A stretch of 64,000 nt of DNA from Phalacrocorax aristotelis (taxonomy: Eukaryota; Chordata; Aves; Suliformes; Phalacrocoracidae). Numbering within the stretch: the stretch's first letter is position 1; the number at the start of each line of letters is the position of its first letter. The position numbers and the translations under genes are program-made. A model generated the notes under the pieces. It did not search any database. It had not been told where the DNA came from and saw only the letters and a list, made by a program, of their open reading frames with translations. The stretch is from assembly GCF_949628215.1 (NCBI RefSeq), contig NC_134279.1:66633766-66697765 (forward strand). Direction: 5' to 3'. Below are positions 23,111 to 37,263 of this stretch, in pieces.

Positions 23111-24429
23111 AGATTTCTTCCTTGTCCTTTGAAATAATGACCTTATCTACTATGCTATGCTCTACTTCTGGTTGTTTCTACTTCTCACCCACTGTTCTAG
23201 ATCCTTTCCTTTGTCAGTCATGTTGTGTGAGCAAATGCACAGTGCCACAGGGTAAGCCAAACTTGTTGCATGCCAGTTACTCTGTGGTAATTTAAGATGT
23301 CAGTACTGGGTAAAAAACATGTTAAAAAAAAGGATAGTTGTGGCGATCCTATTTAGTACGTGTCCCAGGGCTTTTTTAACTGCTGCATCTGATTCTGGTT
23401 CCCATCTTAAAAATATAAGCACAGTAATGTTTCATCCGTAATTGGGACATCAATATGCAGTAGTAATCAGAGGTTTTATTCACTACATTCCTCCAAAATT
23501 TGTGTGTATGTATGTCAGCTATAAGACTGTATATATGTTTTTGGATGGTTACTGTTTTCAGTCAATGATGAAATCATTTAGCACTTCTGGTGGTTTTTGA
23601 ATAGGACTCTCAAATCCTGTTTGCTTTATGAGGTGGGAAGAAATGAAAATAATAAAGTCGCTATATATAATATTTTATATATGTAAAATTATACATAATA
23701 TATGTAATAACCCAAGATGTACCAGTGGCAGAGCTACTTCATACTCCTTTTTCTTGCATTCAGTCCCCAAAAAAACCTTTATTGGAAGTAGGACAGTGAA
23801 TTAGGTGAGCAGGATAGCTACTTTTACGAGTCTTCTGACTTTTTATCCTTGGTTTGTTGTTTTTTTTTTTTAATTGTTTTGCTGTTTGATGGAAAAAAAC
23901 AGTCTCTGAATTCTGTATTCTCGGGTCAAAAAGCTACTCTGGGACCAAAATGAATTTAAATGGAGATCAGCAATGAGGATAGTGATTTATGAATTAAATC
24001 AGAATCTCACTTAGGGCTATATCCTCATTTGTTGACACTAACTTGAGAAGTTTGAAATCTGTTTTATTGATACAGCTTTGTCATTTGAAACATAATATGA
24101 CAGTTAATGACTAATTCTATTCTTCTGTTTTCAAATGCAAGCTTTATTGGACTGCAGAGCAGAAGAAGAGTGTAATCTGGGAGATCAGTTTAACTTCACC
24201 ATCCTGTATTAAAGATGATAAATAAATCCCACTGACTTCAGTAGTACTGGTATTCAGACAAATAGAAGAAGAATTGGGCTCTCTGTTTATTGTGTTTTGG
24301 GGAAGCTGTTTGTAATATATTAAACAAAGGAGCAAACCTAGGTATTAAACACTTGCAGCAGAAGTGTCTTCATTACATCTTGAAATTTGTGGTGTGCGGA
24401 TCTTTTAATAGTAGCTAGTCTTATGTTGT

Positions 24430-25303
24430 GCACTGTCAGTAAGTTTGCAGATGACACCGAATTGGGTGGGAGTGTTGATCTGCGCAAGGGTAGGAAGGCT
24501 CTGCAGAGGGACCTGGACAGGCTGGACTGATGGGTCAAGGCCAATTGTATGAGGTTGAACAAGGCCAAGTGCCAGGTCCTGCACTTGGGTCACAACAATC
24601 CCGTACAAAGCTACAGGCTTGGGGAAGAGTGGCTGGAGAGCTGCCCGGCAGAAAAGGACCCAGGGGTGTTGGTTGACAACCAGCTGAACATGAGCCAGCA
24701 GTGTGCCTAGGTGGCCAAGAAGGCCAACAGCATCCTGGCTTGTATCAGGAATAGTGTGGCCAGCAGGAGCAGGGAGGTGATTGTGCACCTGTACTTGGCA
24801 CTGGCAAGGCAACACCTCGAATACTGTGCCCCTCACTACAAGAAGGCTATTGAGGTGCTGGAGTGTGTCCAAGGAAGGAGCAGCAAAGTGGTGAAGGGTT
24901 TGGAGAGCAAGTCGTATGAGGAGAGGTTGAGAGAAGTGGGGTTGTTTAGCCCAGAGAAGAGGAGGGTGAAGGGAGACGTTATCACTCTCTACAACTACCT
25001 GAAAGGAGTTGTAATGAGGTGGGTGTTGGTCTCTTCTCCCAAGTTACTAGTGATAGGACAAGAGGAAACGGCCTCAAGTTGCATCAGGGGAGGTTTAGAT
25101 TGGATATTAGGAAAAACTTCTCAACTGAAAGAGTGGTCAGGCATTGGAACAGGCTGCCCAGAGAGGTGGTGGCATCACTGTTCCTGGAGGTGTTCAAAAG
25201 ACATGTAGACGTGGCACCTTGAGACATGGTGGTGTTGGGTTGGCAGTTGGACTTGATCTTAGAGGTCTTTTCCAACCTTAATGATTCTATGGTTTCTATG
25301 ACA
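24430..25303 (+). mobile_element. CR1 LINE, 5'-truncated, 3' half of ORF2 plus tail
   Basis: It starts inside ORF2 near AAGTTTGCAGATGACACCGA. Frames through it resemble the CR1 reverse transcriptase C terminus, with LEYCAP-like, [18 protein letters not shown] and [10 protein letters not shown] motifs, but split between frames (about 24,711-25,208 and 25,019-25,222). An in-frame stop and shifts show that it is dead. It ends GATCTTAGAGGTC, CCAACCTTAATGATTCTATG, the usual CR1 3' end. It lies in the intergenic region in plus orientation, and its 3' boundary is reliable to a few bases. Confidence 0.9.
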
Positions 25304-28300
25304 CAAAGATTTTTAAGTGTAGGTATAAATAATGTTGGATTGATGGACTTAGGTTTCAGTTGACATAGTGAGATAAACTGGGTGAGTTCAATTCATGTGG
25401 GTCACACCTTACTTAAATTATACTGATGTTTAAATCACACGGGGTGTTAATAACTTTATCTATTATGAAAGCCTACCTGAAATTTCTTTTGGCCATTTGA
25501 AGCTAACTTGCTTGGCAGCAAGGATTTTGTAATAACTGTATCCGCAATTGTACCTCTTCCCATTTGACAATGCTGATGATGTTGACTTAGAGGCACCTTT
25601 AAAGATTTACTGACATTGATTGATCATCTATCAGAGAATGTTTCTGACATCTGAGTCACTGTTATGAAGTAAATATGTGACAGGAAAGAGTGCTTTTATG
25701 TTAACCTAGCAATGACAAATTGCTTTGGTACCATAGAAAAACGGTAAGAAGTCAAAAGTTAGTTACTTTGCATGCAGATTTTGCTCCAAGTTGTTTCTTT
25801 TTGACAGACGGAGAAAGGCATTATAACACTGTAGATGGAGGAAAGTAATTTGATTTTTTTGGTTCTCACACACATGCCTCTAAAAAAAAGAAAGGATTTG
25901 ATTCCAAGTCAAAGTTCATCAGAAGCCCTAATTATTTCTTCATTAATTGAGAAAAGTAAATATTCCTTCAATGTTATAGTATTAAAAAACAAGACCTGAA
26001 CATTAAATTTTGGAAGGATGTGATGAACAGAACATGTAATTTTTGTTGTGTAATAATGGCTGAATCCACCATCAAAGTGAAAGAACATGCTCTCATATGA
26101 TAATAGTTTGTGCGATGATTTTCCAAATTCAAAGGTTGAGAAGACTAAAGTTTGTAGAACAAAGGTCTCTAAACTCTATACGCATACTACAGTTGGCTGA
26201 GTTAGAAGGACTGCAAAGAGGTATTACAAAGATTTCAGAAGCATCTGAAGCAGGAGGTACCACAAATGGAAGAATTGTCTTTTACTCGTATATGACTTTG
26301 CTTTTATAATAAAAAGGTAAATTAGTTAATGCATCTGTGCAGTGAAGCTATAAACCTGTGTACAGTTACTCATAGACTTATAGTAGTGCCATGACCACCT
26401 TCTCTCATAATTTACTTAAAACTAATGCAGCAATAATAATTCAAGCAGAAGTGTGTATGTGTTTTCTGTTTCAACTTTTATTTTGTATTTTAAATTATCT
26501 TTGCCATACACTGCCCCAAGTTCAAGATCATCTGTAATCTACTTGTGTTCCATGTGGTTCTCACAAAACCCACATTTGTGTAGTACACACTTAAGGATGT
26601 CACAAAGCACAATTTGCTTTGTCGTTTTTTCTACAGGTGAACCCTAGATCCATTAGAAGAAAAAAATATGTCAAATTCTCATTGAAAAGCTCTGGCATTA
26701 TCTGCTGAAATTCTGTTATTGAAATCAAGTGGGCTTTTTGAGTGGTGGAACTAATGGGCTTGAGTCACCTATAAATTTATGTTCGGTGGTTGTGTTTTCT
26801 GGTGCATGAGGTCTGATTGAAGCTTTTCCAATTGAAGTATTGACTAACAAGCCTTGTCTGGACTCAGAATATTTTAGCAGTGACAAATTCTGTTCTGCTA
26901 ACACGCAGTCTTGTACCAAAGCCTCAAGTTTCTCCCTCTAACTCCCCAAAATACAATAACAGCCTGCTTGAAAATATCTCGGTGGTTTTTTCCTTTCCCA
27001 GAGTACCTGGAGATCGCTGCTCCTCTCCTCTGTCTGTGCCAGCGTAAGTGCCCAGCCATGCGTTTGGGTCCAGTGAACTCTGTTGTTCAGTAGAAAAAAC
27101 ATGAATGTTACTATCTGTTTAGTCGAACGATAACATGAGTAATTTATTATAAGTACTTTTAAAACCTTTTACATTTTTATTAATTTGCTTTCTATTTTCA
27201 CTGTTTTGTTCTTTTTCGGAGGAAACAAAGTGCTAGAAAATTGCTCCAGCCCTTTGTGTTCTCTTGATTGTCCTAACAAGCATGTCAAATTTTACATATA
27301 ATTAAGTTCTGACACTTTTTTCTCAGTGATGACAATGTAGAGAAGATGTTATAACCATATTAACTGAGTTAAACTTAAGTGTGAGTATGTGTCTTATCAG
27401 ATACCAGACAATTGACAAACAAAGGCATGCCCTTATGCCCTAGTCATAGAAAAAGTTTCAGTGAGAGGCAGCAGCATCTTGGACACTAATGCCAGTGGAT
27501 GAAGAAACTCTGCTTAGTCATTCCTGCGTACAAGGCTGTTTCTTACCTTTTCTTATTAATGTTCCGTCTAGACTAAACTTCCCTGCTTAGCATCTCCAAG
27601 CAGCTGTGACCATCTTCGTATTCCTTCCTGGCCTTTCCCTTTTACACTGTGTTTCTCAGTAGGTCTTAATTTCTTCTCACTCCTGGAGTGAAGATTCGTT
27701 CTGCCTCTGGAGATTTAGAGTTCCTCCTTTTCTCCGAGCAATTCAACGGTTTGGTTTCTCTGTCCCGAGGTCTTCTCTTCTTAAATCTGCTCAATCCTCT
27801 TCCCTACTGCCTGCAGGCATTCTTCTGTCCTGATCTTTTTCCTCTTGGAGTGTTTATCCATAACAGTGCTTTATCTCTTTTTGCCCTCACTGAGGATTTT
27901 CCCTTTTTTTTTGCTGAGGATTTTCCCTTTTTCCTTTTGCCCTTCCCTTAGCTAACACCGGATAATCCTCCTTCCCAATTCTGATAGTCCTGAGGAAGCT
28001 CTGTTTCAAACCCACCACTAGTAAAGTGGAAGCTGCTTGCCCGAGGAGGATGGCAAGTACTGCCGGGACGTGAGATGGGAAAGCCGCCTTACCTGCCTGG
28101 AACGGGGGAGAGGCAAGCCTCGCGTCCCCGCTGGCGGGCTGCCAGCCAGCGTGAGCTGAGGTGGGGCTCTCGGCCTGCCCCACGGGCTCTGTACAGCCAC
28201 ACATCAAAGGGGTGTTGAGCACCTCTCAGCTTCTTACTTGTTCCTTCTCCCTTTTCCTCTTCTCCACCCTACTTCACCTTCTCCTCCTTCCCCTTTCTCG

Positions 28301-28984
28301 TCTGGACTTTTTTAAACATGTCCATTAACCGTTTTCTACTTGCATAACACTTTACTGAACTATTCTTCTTTAAAAACCCCATTCTCTTAATAGCTTGCCT
28401 CTTTTGTGCCCTTTTGTTCTGCTTTTTCTGTCCTTTTATTTATTTTTTACATGTAGAAGCGTGGTCTCTTTGAAGAGAGGGAACGGATTGCAGATAAAAA
28501 AAACCTGACAATATTGCAGGTCATTTTCTTCTGGCAGTTTTCCAATGCTTTTAGTGTAACTGGGGGAACTGACCAGTCTCTGTGGATACGGGAGGCGGAT
28601 GGGATCCTGGACACTGCTGCCGGGCTCAGCTGTGCTCAAGCGTGCTGAGCAGCAAAAACTGAACAAGGTTTTCGTGAAATATTTATTGGTGCATCCGGAC
28701 ATAGAGGGGATTACCAGAATAACAGAGCGTATGAAAGGTGCCAACACCGTCCTCTGATGCCCCCTGCAATCCTGTGGCAGGCCAAGACGGTAACATGATT
28801 TAATCTGCAGACGATCTCTAGAAGATATCCGCAGCCACGTCTGTGCTGCTGTCTGTACGGCTGGCTCAGCCTCTCCTGGGGGGGGAATTCGTAGCATTCA
28901 GCCGCTGGCATCTTCTCCCGGCGGAAGCTCAACCATTGGAAGGGGAGGGAAAAAAAAAAATCCTGATGAGGATGTTTGCACATG

Positions 28985-29560
<576 letters not shown>

Positions 29561-30708
29561 TTAACCGCTCTAATTATCGTGCAACAATAGCGAGAAGAGC
29601 TCAAGCTCTGCGAAGACATCGGGTTTGTCTGCGTGCTGCTCGGAGGCAGGGCTGGTACCCGCTTTTTTTCCTGAATTACGAACCCGGCAATTCATTTGCG
29701 TTTCATAGGTTCTCGAGTAATCTCGTTGCAAAGCTGCAGCCGAACTGTGCTACTGAAGTACAATATTACTTGTTGTCTTGTACTTAATTGTTCCTGCTGT
29801 GCATAGGTAGAGGTACTTTAAATGACATTCGTGAAAGACAGGAGTTGGAAAAGAGGCAGGTATAAATTACGTAATATGTTTCGTAAAACTTTTAGTCAAT
29901 ACCGAGCCACACTACAAAATATTTTGAACGTTTTCCACACCATGTTAAGAAATAAGAGAAAATCTGCAGGAGGTGGCAGTTATCTTCTAAGCTATTTTTA
30001 TGCTGCGTCTTTGTCAGAAAAAAATATTTCCTCCCTTTGGTTACTAATCCAGCTTTTACATGTTCTGTAACCTCACTGCAACTGGTAAAGACATTTTATC
30101 AATGAAAAACCACTGACTAAAAATACAGGTCAAACAACAGGAAATCATTAAGATGTTGAAGTTAGAATGGCTTATTAGTTACAGTGCCATGATTCTCATC
30201 TAACGGTGACCGTGTCTGATAATGTATATCATGTATGGATACATACACAAGTGCTGCCTATACTTAGACATATAGTTGCTATATTTATTGTACTATACCA
30301 ATATTTACTTTACTGGTGCTTTGATTGTATATTTGTATAATAGTATTTGTACACAATCTGATCCTTACTTTTTGCCCATGAATATGTCTGTTACTCTCTC
30401 AGGTACATTTTCATTCTGTAGTAGTTGAAAGCTACCCAGATAAACATCCATTTTTTTTAGTATTTGGAACACAGATGTGTTTGGGCAATGAAGTCTGTAA
30501 AAAATTCTTAGAAGCACTTTGTTGATAACACTCCTGATCCCTCAACCACAGTGAAATGTACATGAAAGATTACTGTAAATTAGATTAAGATGTCCTGAGT
30601 TGTTCCCAATATTCTGTTTGGTACTCGCTTGCTATCTTTAATCAATCTTGCACACTAAGTAAAATTTTTCCATAAGTATCACTAATTAAAAAAACACAAC
30701 AGTATTAC

Positions 30709-30849
30709 CTTTTCTAATGGAGAAGCAATAGCTGGGTCTCTATTAATAGATAGCTTATAATTCACGGTAACAAGAGTTGAGGAATCACCAGCTCCCTCTT
30801 TCTGGGTGATCCTTTTCTCAACAGCAGACTTGGAGCATATTGATGAGAT
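30709..30849 (-). other. Unrecognised exon-like open frame with splice signals
   Basis: A 141-bp minus-strand block (47 codons, no stop) lies between TTTCTTTGCACAG and AAG|GTAATA. Both boundaries are in phase 0. The translation begins ISSICSKSAVEKRITQKEGA and ends DPAIASPLEK, with mixed composition unlike a coiled coil. It lies antisense to FAM184B intron 1, about 10.5 kb upstream of the NCAPG ATG on the same strand. I do not recognise the protein. It could be an exon of an unannotated gene, a non-coding RNA exon, or a chance open frame. Confidence 0.3.
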
Positions 30850-33800
30850 CTGTGCAAAGAAACATGTGTTCAGAATTTTCAACTTTCAAGCTAAACTGAT
30901 TTTCTGTAGAGATTTCTCTGCCTTCCTTTATAGATAACGTGATTCTTTTTAAAATCTCTCTAATATCAACTAAATTTTAAGGGGAAAAAATCTCATTCCT
31001 TTCTGAAAACTCCAATCTTTCTTTATAAAGTTTATCTCTGGGTTAAGGAAGAAAGTTCTGCTATTTAAGCAGCAAAAGGGGGGAAAAATCACCCCATTGC
31101 AAAGGATTGTGGCAAAATTTTATTGTAGTTTTTTTTTCAGATGCTTTTGCTAAATTTCTGTTGTTAAAATATGGGTGGGCTCATTACTTTTAATCGAAGT
31201 TCCCCTCTGGATACTTTTCAGTCATCCAAAATAAAGGTAACTTATACCTGAAGCTCAAAAAAGTACTTCTGAAAAGCAAATCATTCTGGTCTCGAATGTG
31301 GCCTTTAAGAACCAATTTTGTTGGCAATAACACTACACTTGCAGAGAGCTCATGGCAGAACTGGAATTTTAATCATAAGCTTTCCCTTCTAAATTCTGGG
31401 TAGAGTAATGCTGTACTAACAACGAGCATCTGAGAAGCAAAATCTGAGACCAGATTAGCTGAAAAATGGTTATATGGAAAATTTGTTATAATAATTTTTA
31501 GCCTAGGAACTCCGAGAGCTCCCTTTCGAATCACTGTTCTCTTGGCTATATTACAATTGGGATAATTGTAATACACTCCCTCCAAACTTTAGATTGCCTG
31601 TAAGTGCGTTCCTTTCCTGTTTCTAACCTGGTAAGCAATACTGCTTGCTCTCTGTTGTTACATACAGCTGCAGCTTCCCGTCCCAGTAATGTTAGATTTT
31701 CATTGATGGGGAGATAATGATCTAATTACTCATCCACTCTGCATTGTACCAGGAGAAATTAATATAAAATGTTTAGATTAGGTGTAGGATAGAGTTTGAC
31801 TTACATTCAGTTTCTTTGTTACGTAGTCAGTAGTGGCCTCGTCCTACTCTTGAAGGTAAAGGAAGGGTGTGCAAAGGTGAGGTGATGGAGTTTCCCTCAT
31901 TGCACGAACTGCTGGTTACATTTTAAGACGTGGGTTCATATAGGGAATCCATGTAGGTAAGCAGGACACTGATCCTGAAAGCTGTTCCTGTTTTACTGCC
32001 CCGCTATTTCTGGTTTTGGAGAGGTAGAACATAGTAAGTTTTTATACCTTCAGTCGTTCATTTCTCTGTTCTGCACCTTTTTGGCTGTAGCAGCAAAACT
32101 ACAATCTTTTAGAAGCGTTTGCTTTGGGCAGGAAGCTACTGCTTTTTGTAGCCCATTTATCAGTATTTTTAGATGCCTGGCCCTTCTCACAAAGATTGAC
32201 TCTTTCTACTGATAGCATGTAGAACACACATTGTTTTTCCACGTCGAGTTATCACAGTGAGCAAAACCAACGAGCATATTTGCAAGCTCAGTCAGGCTGC
32301 CTGTTCTGCTCTGTCCCCTTCTTTCCACAAAAGTAAGGCGGCCTTTGCATTTCAAGGCAGAAGTGGACACAGATCCCTGTTTACCATTAGATATCTGTCT
32401 TCCCACATTTGAAGTACACTAATGAAAATATGGCAGGGTTTTGTTATTAATGGTACAGTTTAGGTTTTACTTTTAAAGCCGCAGCTCACAATGCTAAATG
32501 AATATGTGGACAACCACAGGATTTTTTGGAGAAAAAAAGAAAAGGTTATATTAAAAAGTGCAAACTGAAAATTTTTGTTCTCATGGATGCAAGTAAAAAG
32601 TTTAAAAGCCCTGGTAAGATTGGTGAATTTGGAGGAGAACTGCCTAGGCCTTTTGAATTTTGACCTTAAAATCAGATAATGTTGCAGCTATTTCCAGATG
32701 AGCTATGCTTTGATTTATGAACTTACAGAAATTAAACCAGAAGCATTCTCCTTGCAAACGGGAACGTCCATCTGTAGTTGTCATTCACATATACAAATCA
32801 TGCATTTAGTTGGTATGTGCCTTCCTGCAATAGTAGTGCATTCAAATTAATAGGGACTTGAAGTTAGTGTATCCTTACGGTTATAGTAGAATGTGTAACT
32901 TTGTACCAGTAATTAAGTTTAGACTTGTCCATCAGACATGGGACCCTTGGCATGCTGTTTTGTGCTTGCCAATTCTTTGTATTTCTGATCTGTTTAGCAA
33001 TAACATGGAATTTAAAATGCATGGTGACTTTTATAAGATGCCTTGGGTATCACTCCTTGCTCCCTCTACATAGGGATTTCTAACATCCATTGGCTATTAC
33101 AGGATTTTCATGTGCTAATCGGTTCTTGGGACAGTCATTTTTACTTGACATAGGATGAGAAATGCGGGTGAACTCTTGAAGAGCGCTGAGGAGAGTGGAT
33201 CAGCTTTCATTGAAAAGGCAGTTCAGGCAGGGCTGGCAAGAACTAGATACGCTACAGATATCCGTGTTACTCAGGCCTCTTTTCACACCTCTGCCAGTGG
33301 AGATCAAACCAAACCTGCTGGTCTGGACTGCAGTTCTGGAACCAAGCCTAATACAAATAACTAGGGTGGTGACATTACCTGGTGATTAGAGAACCACAAA
33401 ACAGTTGTCTTTCCTTCTTAGAGACAAATTCTTGGATACAAATGGAGGAATGTTTTTAATGAGAGTAGATAGTTACTCTCAAACTCATTTTCCTTAGGGG
33501 TTCATCTGACTTTATATTGGGAATTTGGGAGCCTTCTTGTAAGAAGCACTTTTTAAATTGCAGTATTTTGGGTCAAGTAGATTGTTAGTCAAAAAATCAA
33601 GCAGTCTGCAAGAATTTTGTGTATGTATGTTGGATACTGTCAGTCTTAACAGAAGGAGAGTGCTGTTGCAGGGAAAAGTTAATTGCTGGTAAAATGCAAT
33701 TAAGAACCCTTTTTTACTTCAGGGGAAAGAAATGTCAAAGGGGAGCAAGTGTGTACCTCTTCTAGAAACAGCAGCATAGGCAGATGTTCCTTAATGACTC

Positions 33801-36446
33801 TATGTGGAGCAGCTGAAAATGTTACACACACTGGCTGCTTATCAGCACCAGTCACTGGGAGGTTTATTGCCCCTCAGCTCAGTCAGCAGGGTAGAAAATA
33901 TTAACATTATTTAATAAGCTTCAGTGGAAAATCAGCCAGATAAGCAAAACCAACTTTTGTTAGTTATTTGAGGAAGGATGTCTGACTTTTGCACAGAAGT
34001 ATATGAGATATAGGCTCATATTTAGTTCTGTTAGCTTTGCTCAATGGGTAGAAATTTACAGAAGAATTAGCAAGTGGCCTGGTATGAGTGTGAGGGCATA
34101 GACTGTTTACACCACTCCAGTGTTTTGCAGCCTGGCTGTATATTAGATCTTTTAACCTTTCCTGTTTTATTTGCCATTTTAAAAAATGGCTGATAGGTTT
34201 AAGAATGAAATATGATTAAATTCTAATGGCTTACTCTGGAAGTGCCTATCAGCTGAGCAACTGTAATGGAGCACTCCTGTTGTCTACTCATGTTTCTAGT
34301 TGAAATACGTTGCCTTTTTCACATAGTTTAAGCTAAGTTTATTGACCTTATTTACTGTGATGTGTTAACAGTGATCAGTAACCAATGTTCACAGTGTCTC
34401 AGCTGATGTGCAGTTAGTTGTTATGCTCCCAGAGCTCTCCTGTGTGCTTGAGGCTTTTTGATCTCAGCTCTCTAGAGAGGTATTCAGTATTCTACAGAAG
34501 TGAAGCAAAATGCAACAGCATAAAAACTAGGATCATGCTTTCGGAGCAACAATATTTTTCCTTTGGGCAAGGAATATAAAAACTGGTTTCCATATAGGCA
34601 AAGAGAAGGAATCTTTTTATAAAGCTGCTTGTATTATATACTAACAAAGTCAGTTATCAATATCCCCATGTACTTGATGTGATGATATATTTGTTGCCAT
34701 GATTTTTATATACAATTTTCTATCAAGATTTCAAAGCTAGCATTATTTTTGCCTGCCAGCTGACAAAAATGTGCAGACTAAGATTTCTTATCTTGTCATC
34801 ACTAAGTTTTCCTTACAGAAGTAAAAGGGAACTCCTGGTTCATACAATCCATATGCAGTGTCATATAATTGTGTTGATTGTTGAAAGCGCTGTTAAAGCC
34901 ACTATTTCTATTAGGAAGGAACCCAGAATCTTATTATTTAGATGGCTAGAAATTGTCATTGAAATTAATTCAAGGTATAAGAGTGATATCTAGGTATTGA
35001 AATTATCTTCTTACCATACAGATTTGTCACTGACTATGCCAATTTTGCAGAAAATCTGACAGCCTTAGTAATCGACAACTCAAAGCTACTTTATAATGGA
35101 AACTATATACTAAATTCAAGTCACTTTTTCAAGAAACCCTAGTTAATGTTTATATTAAAAATATTGTGTGTTTCATTGTTATGCGCATAAAGGCAATAGG
35201 TAATGAAATATCTAGTGATCCCTTAATTGCACAAAAGAAAATTGCAAGGTTATGCTTTTTTCATGTTCTATCTTTTCTTCATGGGTAATGTATAAAAGTA
35301 CCCTTTTCTGTGACATTATAGCCATACCTCTCTCCTAACATGTTCTTTAACCAGTATGTAGATGCCAGTATTTTATAATTGAGAAAATTATACTCAAGGT
35401 TAGAAGTCAATGCCAACTCAGCTTAAGACATTCTCACTTAAATATTCTAAAGCTATGTATTTAGGCTTTTGAGCACTTCATCATTGTGTATGGTATATGA
35501 AATATTTTTTCCTATAAAGTATCCTGTTATTTTTTCCCTGAAGTCACATCTTCTTTAGGTAAAAGAGTATTATGTCTTATTAAACAGCTGTTAACAGTGA
35601 GGTAGAACTACCTGGGTTGCCACCTCTACAGTCAGATCTTAAACACATTAGCTGTCTCCCAGTAACAATTCACTTTTTTTTCCTGCCTGTGTACCACCAG
35701 ACTGTCTGTTCTGAAGTGCTGAATACACCTTAACTTGTGCTTTTAGTAGGAACAACTAGGCATGCAAGTTTTTCTTGTTTGTGCCTAAAGCCATCAGGAA
35801 GTGTGTGAATGTAGTTAGTACAGTACTGAGTTAATTTATCCTGCCTCCCAGTGGGGCATGGTAGCTCAGGCTGGGCTGAGCTGGTTCAGACTTGGTATTT
35901 TACTTCATGTATATTCACTTGTCTTCCAAAGGGCTTGGAGGCAGCAGAACCCAAATAACCCTGTTACTGAGGAAGTACTGCCATTTTTTCATAAGGAAAC
36001 TACAAACTGACTCTTTTCAACTAGGGATTCTTTCCTTAAGTTAATGAACTAGGTGAAATTAATCTGAAATAGGACTGTACCTTTTTAATGTAGCTGTCAT
36101 TCAGAACTTTGTATGATTTGACCTTTAGGCACTTAAACACAGTTTTAACTTAGGTTACTACCAGAGAAGTCTTCTGGTTTAATTGTGTTTGGAAGCTACA
36201 GCATTTGGTTGTGACTGTGCACTGACATTTAGAGGGTTACATAAGAGCTACCTTTAGATCTAAATATAAGATTACAGTTGAATATTTTGCTTTTTTCCTT
36301 CAGGAGGAGACAACTACTAAAATTTGATAACAGGGCTGTTAAGAACTATAGCTGGTACTTTTAAATGTTTTCACAATGTTTAAATGCTTTTACTAAGACG
36401 CTGATATACCTTAGTATTTCATAAAAATAATGCATTGTCTCAAAAC

Positions 36447-36517
36447 TACAGGACATTGCAGTGTAACTACAGTGCATTGCCGCTACGCTCCTGGCAATGC
36501 ACCTTACAGTCCTTGTA
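36447..36517. other. Long imperfect hairpin
   Basis: A perfect 10-bp inverted repeat, GTGCATTGCC (36472-36481) and GGCAATGCAC (36493-36502), encloses an 11-base loop. Outer arms also pair: TGTAA with TTACA, and ACAGGAC with GTCCTTGT, separated by asymmetric internal loops. It may be a pri-miRNA-like fold or the remnant of a palindromic transposon. It lies in FAM184B intron 1. Confidence 0.5.
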
Positions 36518-36792
36518 CCCTGATTTTTGAGATGAGGGGTGTGTATTGCAGAACAGTACAGGTCCCTGCCCCCTTGTGCACCCAGACAGCCAGCCTGAGG
36601 TCAGGGAGTAGAGTCAGGTCTGGGTAGTGACAAGTGCCTCTTGGTCATCCAGTGCAATCACTGTTCATGGTATAAACAAGGTGCTGTCAGGGACTTGTGG
36701 GGCTTAACACTTTAAATGTTAATGCTTAAAAATTAAAAAGTGAAGCATTATTAAAAATTAGCCTAAACATTAATATTTGGACTAGGCCCTTA

Positions 36793-36905
36793 TCATAGAA
36801 TCATAGACTGCTTTGAGTTGGAAGGGACCTTTAGAGGTCACCTAGTCCAAGTCCCCTGCAATGAGCAGGGACATCTTAAACTAGATCAGGTTGCTCAGAG
36901 ACCTG
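36793..36905 (-). mobile_element. CR1 LINE 3'-end fragment
   Basis: The plus strand reads ATCATAGAATCATAGACTGC, then TTGGAAGGGACCTTTAGAGG and CCTGCAATGAGCAGGGACAT, the reverse complement of a CR1 3' end. It is severely 5'-truncated at about 110 bp, which is typical of CR1 copies in birds. Confidence 0.88.
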
Positions 36906-37263
36906 CTCTCTCTATATTCAGACCAATTTAAATTTCCCAGGCTGTTTCCACTTTTTTCTGATGATAAATGGTTGTCCAATTTTCTTGGTTTTGTGATCGT
37001 CGATACAGTCTCAGGCGGTGTCCAGCACATGCTTAATATGCATACACTTAACAAGAATGTCTTCCTGAAATGGGAATGTCAGTAATGGCTGTGTTCAGTC
37101 TACCTCTAATGGGTGAAAATTACATGGCTACATGAGTAATAGATTAGTATCATGATGTGTATTAATAGGTAGCCCTTTAACTCCATAACAATGTGTAGAT
37201 TCTGGCTGCTACAATACTACTTTGAACAGGAGGAGAGAAACTGGAGAAAAAAAATCTTTTAAA

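Larger units (their letters stand above)
20731..28984. other. NCAPG-FAM184B intergenic region
   Basis: Apart from the CR1 at 24,430-25,303 and the GC-rich block at 22,730-23,110 I see no supportable gene. CCAAT boxes in NCAPG orientation occur near 20,758 and 20,858. An AT-rich palindromic stretch lies at about 23,660-23,705. A C/T-rich segment runs from about 27,540 to 28,450. In mammals DCAF16 sits in this interval, and no similar coding sequence was noticed here. Confidence 0.6.

Noticed and set aside
24711..25208. 165-codon ORF as a host gene
   Set aside because: It is the CR1 reverse transcriptase C terminus, frame-shifted against the 25,019-25,222 frame, inside a truncated LINE.
20731..28984. 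A DCAF16 counterpart between NCAPG and FAM184B
   Set aside because: No open frame resembles DCAF16, which I know only from mammals at this position.
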